A DNA stretch of 64,000 bases from Anaerotruncus colihominis. Lineage in GTDB: Bacteria > Bacillota > Clostridia > Oscillospirales > Ruminococcaceae. Position 1 is the stretch's first letter, and every line of letters begins with the position of its first letter. Positions 60,439 to 64,000 of this stretch are shown piece by piece. The position numbers were made by a program, and so were the translations under genes. The notes below the pieces were generated by a model, which saw nothing but the letters and a program-made list of their open reading frames with translations, had not been told where the DNA came from and did not search any database. The DNA is taken from assembly GCA_025146135.1 (NCBI GenBank), contig CP102255.1:1426001-1490000 (forward strand). The letters run 5' to 3'.

Positions 60439-60669
60439 GAGTTCACAAACAAATTCAGCCGGAAAGGATAAGCCCCCAATGGCGGTTTTTGCACGCCGCT
60501 AGCAGTACATCAGAAGCAAAATGAAAGAAGTCGAGATGAGAGAATAATTGAAGTTCCTAGCTGATGATCCGCTTTGAAGGGCAGCAGTGGTTCCTGTGTA
60601 GCTGTAAACCATATAGCATCAATATCTATTGAAAGGATTCTCACTCTTGGTGTTATGGAGGGATATGAC
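60439..60669. other. Probable right edge of the AT-rich island, no gene
   Basis: About 230 bases of mixed composition with no gene, between the last island relic and the IclR-type gene. No tRNA gene or clear direct repeat marks the boundary. Confidence 0.4.
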
Positions 60670-61413
60670 TTATAGTCCAAGACTAATACTTATTTGTTTG
60701 CTTGTTTCCAAGAGGGCCGAGATGTATCGATCCAGTGTAGAAGGCTTAATATGACTGGTAGGGCCGGATATACCTAGACTGTAATTGACGCTGCCACGAT
60801 AATTAAAAATAGGAGCTGCAAGACATCTGACACCTAAAGTAAGCTCTTCGTTATCAATGGCATAACCCTGTTCCCGAATCACAGCAAGGTGCTTCATTAG
60901 ATCGCTGAGATTAGTAATGGTTTTGGGAGTGTAAACGGTAAATTCATAGTCCTTTAGTAGTTCAGCTACCATTGCTGGTGGCTTGAATGCCAGTATGCAC
61001 TTGCCTACGGAGGAACTATGCAGTGACTCTGCCATGCCCACATTAGCAGACAAGTTATACACGCACTTGGAACGCACCTGATCTACAACATATACAGTGC
61101 CGTTGTTGAAAGCACATAGGTGAACACTTTCGTTGAGTTCTTCACATAATTTTGATAAAAAAGGGCGAGCAGTAGCAATAACATTGATATTACGCTTAAT
61201 TCCCTCACCCAAATACAGAATGCGGAATCCTAGACGATATTTCTTTGTAGTTGGATCTACCTGTACCATTTCATGTTTTTTAAGCGTGTCGAGCAGTCGT
61301 GACGCGGTACTTTTATTGACAGCCAGCTCTTCGGCAATCTCCGTTACACCGGCGCTGCCTTTCTGTTCTAGAATGGATAAGATAAGCAAGCCCCGATCTA
61401 AAGACTGTACCAT
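60670..61413 (-). CDS. IclR-family transcriptional regulator
   Basis: A 247-residue regulator: winged-helix N-terminus (MVQSLDRGLLILSILEQKGS, ITEIAEELAVNKSTASRLLD-like) and a C-terminal effector domain (GKCILAFKP, GVRCLAAPIFNYRG, SLGISGP), typical of IclR. ATG 61413 has aggtgg upstream on the minus strand; GTG 61422 is possible. It is divergent from the sugar-type operon below and probably controls it. Confidence 0.92.
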   Translation of the reverse strand: MVQSLDRGLLILSILEQKGSAGVTEIAEELAVNKSTASRLLDTLKKHEMVQVDPTTKKYRLGFRILYLGEGIKRNINVIATARPFLSKLCEELNESVHLCAFNNGTVYVVDQVRSKCVYNLSANVGMAESLHSSSVGKCILAFKPPAMVAELLKDYEFTVYTPKTITNLSDLMKHLAVIREQGYAIDNEELTLGVRCLAAPIFNYRGSVNYSLGISGPTSHIKPSTLDRYISALLETSKQISISLGL

Positions 61414-61782
61414 ACCTTCCACCTCTTTCTTTTTCCAATGGCCTTTTTTGTAAGTGTATCATTTGCGTATTTTCTTTGCAAGTAAAATACCGAAAGAGAA
61501 AGAAAAAATAAATAATATATGAGTCAGTACGAAGCACTAGAGTGTATAAACGTTTATTTAATTAAATGCCCATTATACGATATGCATAAATATAGTTAAA
61601 AATATTTGGGTGATTCATATATATTGCTAATGTGTTGCGTTATAAGCAACTATGTTGTTTAATTCGCGTTGACTTAGTTGGCAAATGCAATATAATGAAA
61701 AACGAAAAGAATTACAGCGCAATTATTGCCTGGGCGATGTGATAGGGAAATCGCTATTTTGGCAGAAAAGCAGGAGGTAACT
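61414..61782. other. Control region between IclR-type gene and its operon
   Basis: AT-rich, with a promoter at 61669-61696 and several short inverted repeats (for example ttgcgttataagcaac) that may bind the IclR-type regulator. Confidence 0.5.
61669..61696 (+). promoter_or_regulatory. Promoter for the sugar-type operon
   Basis: TTGACT (61669-61674) and consensus TATAAT (61691-61696) with 16-base spacing, about 87 bases before ATG 61783. Confidence 0.7.
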
Positions 61783-62397
61783 ATGCGTATTGCAGTCATC
61801 AATGAGGTAAGTGCACAACAAAAGAATAGTGACATTATTAAAGCATTAGAAGGACGAGGCCATGATATTCTAAATCTGGGTATGACCGGTGTACCTAATC
61901 AGCCAGAGCTGACATACATCCATACAGGACTGATGACAGCCATTCTGCTCAACGCCGGTGCGGTAGATTTTGTAGTAGGTGGGTGCGGCACTGGACAAGG
62001 ATATCTGAATGCGGTCATGCAGTATACTGGTGTATTCTGCGGCCTGATTTCCTCTTCGTTGGACGCATGGCTTTTCACCCAGATTAATGGAGGCAACTGT
62101 ATCTCACTCCCATTGAATCAGGGCTATGGCTGGGCCGCGGACGTGAATCTACAGTTTGTGTTCGACCGGATTTTCAGTGTAGAACGGGGATGCGGTTACC
62201 CTGAGAACCGCAAAGAGTCTCAGCAGGCGTCCAGGAAGATTCTGGAGAAAATTTCTGCAATTGCTCATCGACCCATCTTTGAGATACTGGAGGATATACC
62301 TCGGGAGATCGTGGAACGGGTGGTTAATTATCCGGGCTTTATAGAAGTGCTCGATCAGCAAAGCCGGGACAAGCTGAACAAGTATCTTAAAGCCTGA
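61783..62397 (+). CDS. RpiB/LacA/LacB-family sugar-phosphate isomerase-like protein
   Basis: A 204-residue protein with the RpiB/LacAB pattern: MRIAVINEVSAQQKNSDIIK, a central VDFVVGGCGTGQGYLNAVMQ (the GCGTG catalytic-loop motif) and later NGGNCISLPLNQGYG. RpiB-type enzymes interconvert aldose and ketose phosphates; this longer variant may act on another sugar phosphate. aggaggt precedes ATG 61783; an ATG at 61726 lacks a site. It is the first gene of the operon with the ThDP enzyme. Confidence 0.8.
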   Translation: MRIAVINEVSAQQKNSDIIKALEGRGHDILNLGMTGVPNQPELTYIHTGLMTAILLNAGAVDFVVGGCGTGQGYLNAVMQYTGVFCGLISSSLDAWLFTQINGGNCISLPLNQGYGWAADVNLQFVFDRIFSVERGCGYPENRKESQQASRKILEKISAIAHRPIFEILEDIPREIVERVVNYPGFIEVLDQQSRDKLNKYLKA

Positions 62398-62425
62398 CAA
62401 CCGAAAAGAAAGGAAGGCTAAGACA

Positions 62426-64000
62426 ATGAGTGAACTAATTGAGGCAAGAAGGAAACGCGCTGAAGCTATTCGCACCTATGGTACTCTGCAAAAGGCAATT
62501 GCTGCCGGAAGTCTGCAGCAATTTCAGGATATCAGCCTGAGCGAGGCTGTTGTGTTAGGTTTGCTGAACCAGGGCGTTAAAACCTTCATCGGTATTTTTG
62601 GCCACGGCATGACTGATGTGGGTGAGGCGTTGCGCATTTATGAAGAGGCTGGAGCGGTTCGGGTCATCAATGTACGTAACGAGATAGAGGCATCCCATGC
62701 AGCGGCTATGCTCAGGTGGAAGTATGACGAGGTTCCAGCGGTCTTTACCTCCATTGGTCCAGGAGCGCTGCAGGCTGCGGCAGGTTCGCTGGTCTGTCTC
62801 TCCAACGGATTGGGTGTTTATTACCTGATGGGTGACGAGACCAGTCATAGTGAAGGCCCCAATATGCAACAGATTCCCAAGCGGGAGCAGGAACTATTCC
62901 TACGACTGCTGTCTACACTGGGCCACGCATACTCCCTGCATACGCCGGAGGCCGTATTTACAGCGCTCAAACGGGGCGATGCCATTGTTAATGGAGATAT
63001 GAAACAATCCCCCTTCTATATGTTGCTGCCCATGAATATTCAGCCTCAAATTATGGAGTCCTGCAATCTGATGGAGTTTCCCCAGCGTTCGAAACCATCT
63101 CGCATTATTAGTGCTGATCAAGACTTGTTTAAGCAGGCGTCAGAACTAATCCAGCATGCGACAAGGATTACGGTGAAGGCGGGCGGAGGTGCGGCTGGGG
63201 TGTCCGCCCAGGTGCTGGAGGAATTTCTGGAACTGGCCGACGCGGTATATGTCCATGGCCCACAGGTTCCTGGACTGTACCCCAGCTCTATGCCTCGTAA
63301 TATGGGTGTGGGCGGCTCTAAAGGTTCCATCTCCGGCAACTTTGCCATGAATGAGTGCGAGTTGATGATCGTCATTGGCGCCCGGGGTGTATGCCAGTGG
63401 GATTGCTCGGGTACGGCCTATCACAAAGCCAAGAATATCATTAACATCAACTGTGAGTATGAGGATTTGGGCCAGTACAACAATAGCCTGCGTATTCAGG
63501 GTGATGCGGAAAGCGTTCTGGTTAAACTGATTGATGAGCTGAAGAGACTGCCTGGCAAGGAGCATGATCCTGCTTGGTTGGCGCAGTGTGGTGAGAAGCG
63601 GACACAGTGGATGGCATTTAAGCAGGAACGGTATGATAACCCTGTACTGATGGATCCGAAGTGGGGTGAGCCTTTGCTAACTCAGCCCGCAGCCATCAAG
63701 GTAGCGGTAGACTTTGCTGATCATCATGGATGTATTAAAATCTTTGACGCAGGCGATGTTCAGGCCAACGGCTTCCAAATCGTTACTGACGAAAAACCGG
63801 GCCAGACCATTACCGACAGTGGATCTTCTTATATGGGATTTGCAGTGTCCTCTATGTTGGCCTTTGCTTTGAAGGGCAACCTGGATTATCCCATTGCTTT
63901 TACCGGAGATGGCAGTTTCATGATGAATCCCCAGATTCTTATTGATGCGGTCCAATATGGACTTAAAGGTATGATTATTCTGCTGGATAACCGGCGCATG
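62426..64000 (+). CDS. ThDP-dependent enzyme, IolD/acetolactate-synthase-like (partial)
   Basis: The first 525 codons of a thiamine-diphosphate enzyme that runs off the window. N-terminal ThDP domain: EAVVLGLLNQGVKTFIGIFG and a RNEIEASHAAAML segment holding the catalytic Glu; central domain VYVHGPQVPGLYPSSM; C-terminal ThDP motif GDGSFMMNPQ at about residue 494. It is closest by eye to 3D-(3,5/4)-trihydroxycyclohexane-1,2-dione hydrolase (IolD, inositol pathway). Its place after an isomerase-like gene supports a sugar-degrading role. Ribosome binding site aaggaagg; ATG 62426. Confidence 0.85.
   Translation, partial: MSELIEARRKRAEAIRTYGTLQKAIAAGSLQQFQDISLSEAVVLGLLNQGVKTFIGIFGHGMTDVGEALRIYEEAGAVRVINVRNEIEASHAAAMLRWKYDEVPAVFTSIGPGALQAAAGSLVCLSNGLGVYYLMGDETSHSEGPNMQQIPKREQELFLRLLSTLGHAYSLHTPEAVFTALKRGDAIVNGDMKQSPFYMLLPMNIQPQIMESCNLMEFPQRSKPSRIISADQDLFKQASELIQHATRITVKAGGGAAGVSAQVLEEFLELADAVYVHGPQVPGLYPSSMPRNMGVGGSKGSISGNFAMNECELMIVIGARGVCQWDCSGTAYHKAKNIININCEYEDLGQYNNSLRIQGDAESVLVKLIDELKRLPGKEHDPAWLAQCGEKRTQWMAFKQERYDNPVLMDPKWGEPLLTQPAAIKVAVDFADHHGCIKIFDAGDVQANGFQIVTDEKPGQTITDSGSSYMGFAVSSMLAFALKGNLDYPIAFTGDGSFMMNPQILIDAVQYGLKGMIILLDNRRM

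Noticed and set aside
34957-60650. An intact prophage or integrative conjugative element
   Set aside because: No integrase, terminase, structural, relaxase or conjugation gene was recognised and many genes are broken; only a remnant or partial element is supported.

Overview
The window looks like a chromosome segment of a gut-type Clostridia species (Bacillota, probably Oscillospirales or a relative). Evidence is the set of typical Firmicutes genes (recJ, a bifunctional RelA/SpoT-type enzyme, dtd, hemZ, a SpoVB/YabM-type flippase, mazG, hup, rqcP, yqeG), strong AGGAGG-type ribosome binding sites, many TTG/GTG starts and strong intrinsic terminators. This is inference from gene content; no 16S gene is present.

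Layout. (1) 1-13.6 kb, GC-rich: housekeeping genes, with conserved flippase-mazG-hup-rqcP synteny. (2) 13.7-26.7 kb: a divergent phosphatase gene and, facing it, a long operon of a YhfZ-type regulator, two nitrogenase component-1-like subunits, a NifH-like iron protein, a complete Dpp/Opp-type ABC importer (two ATPases, binding lipoprotein, two permeases) and a NifB-like radical SAM protein, then yqeG. This is the most notable system: a nitrogenase-like reductase with its own regulator, importer and cofactor-building protein. It is neither canonical nitrogenase nor a tetrapyrrole reductase set. (3) 27.0-34.0 kb: a sugar-acid type cluster: FGGY kinase and LacI regulator on minus; TRAP transporter and HpcH/HpaI aldolase on plus. 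(4) 34.1-35.0 kb: gene relics, including a uvrB cut off after 92 codons. (5) about 35.0-60.6 kb: an AT-rich accessory island with four tRNA genes, RNase H, a dNMP kinase-like protein, DpnD/PcfM-like and DUF4116 proteins, GNAT, metallophosphoesterase, Rpn-type nuclease, a three-copy tandem gene family, a large lipoprotein, a DEAD/DEAH helicase, ImmA/IrrE peptidase and many unknown small proteins. It has many signs of decay: single-base frameshifts, an in-frame TAG, an IS1182 remnant, and duplicated and truncated genes. No integrase, capsid, tail, terminase or replication gene was recognised. (6) 60.7-64.0 kb: an IclR regulator divergent from an operon with an RpiB/LacAB-like protein and a ThDP-dependent IolD-like enzyme running off the window.

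How the genes may work together. In region 2, electrons would pass from the NifH-like protein (P-loop and both cluster cysteines present) to a heteromeric catalytic component made of the two component-1-like proteins. The NifB-like protein may supply an iron-sulfur cofactor precursor and the ABC importer a substrate or metal chelate. In region 3 the TRAP importer would bring in a carboxylated sugar derivative for the kinase and aldolase. All of this is read by eye from sequence; no database search was run.
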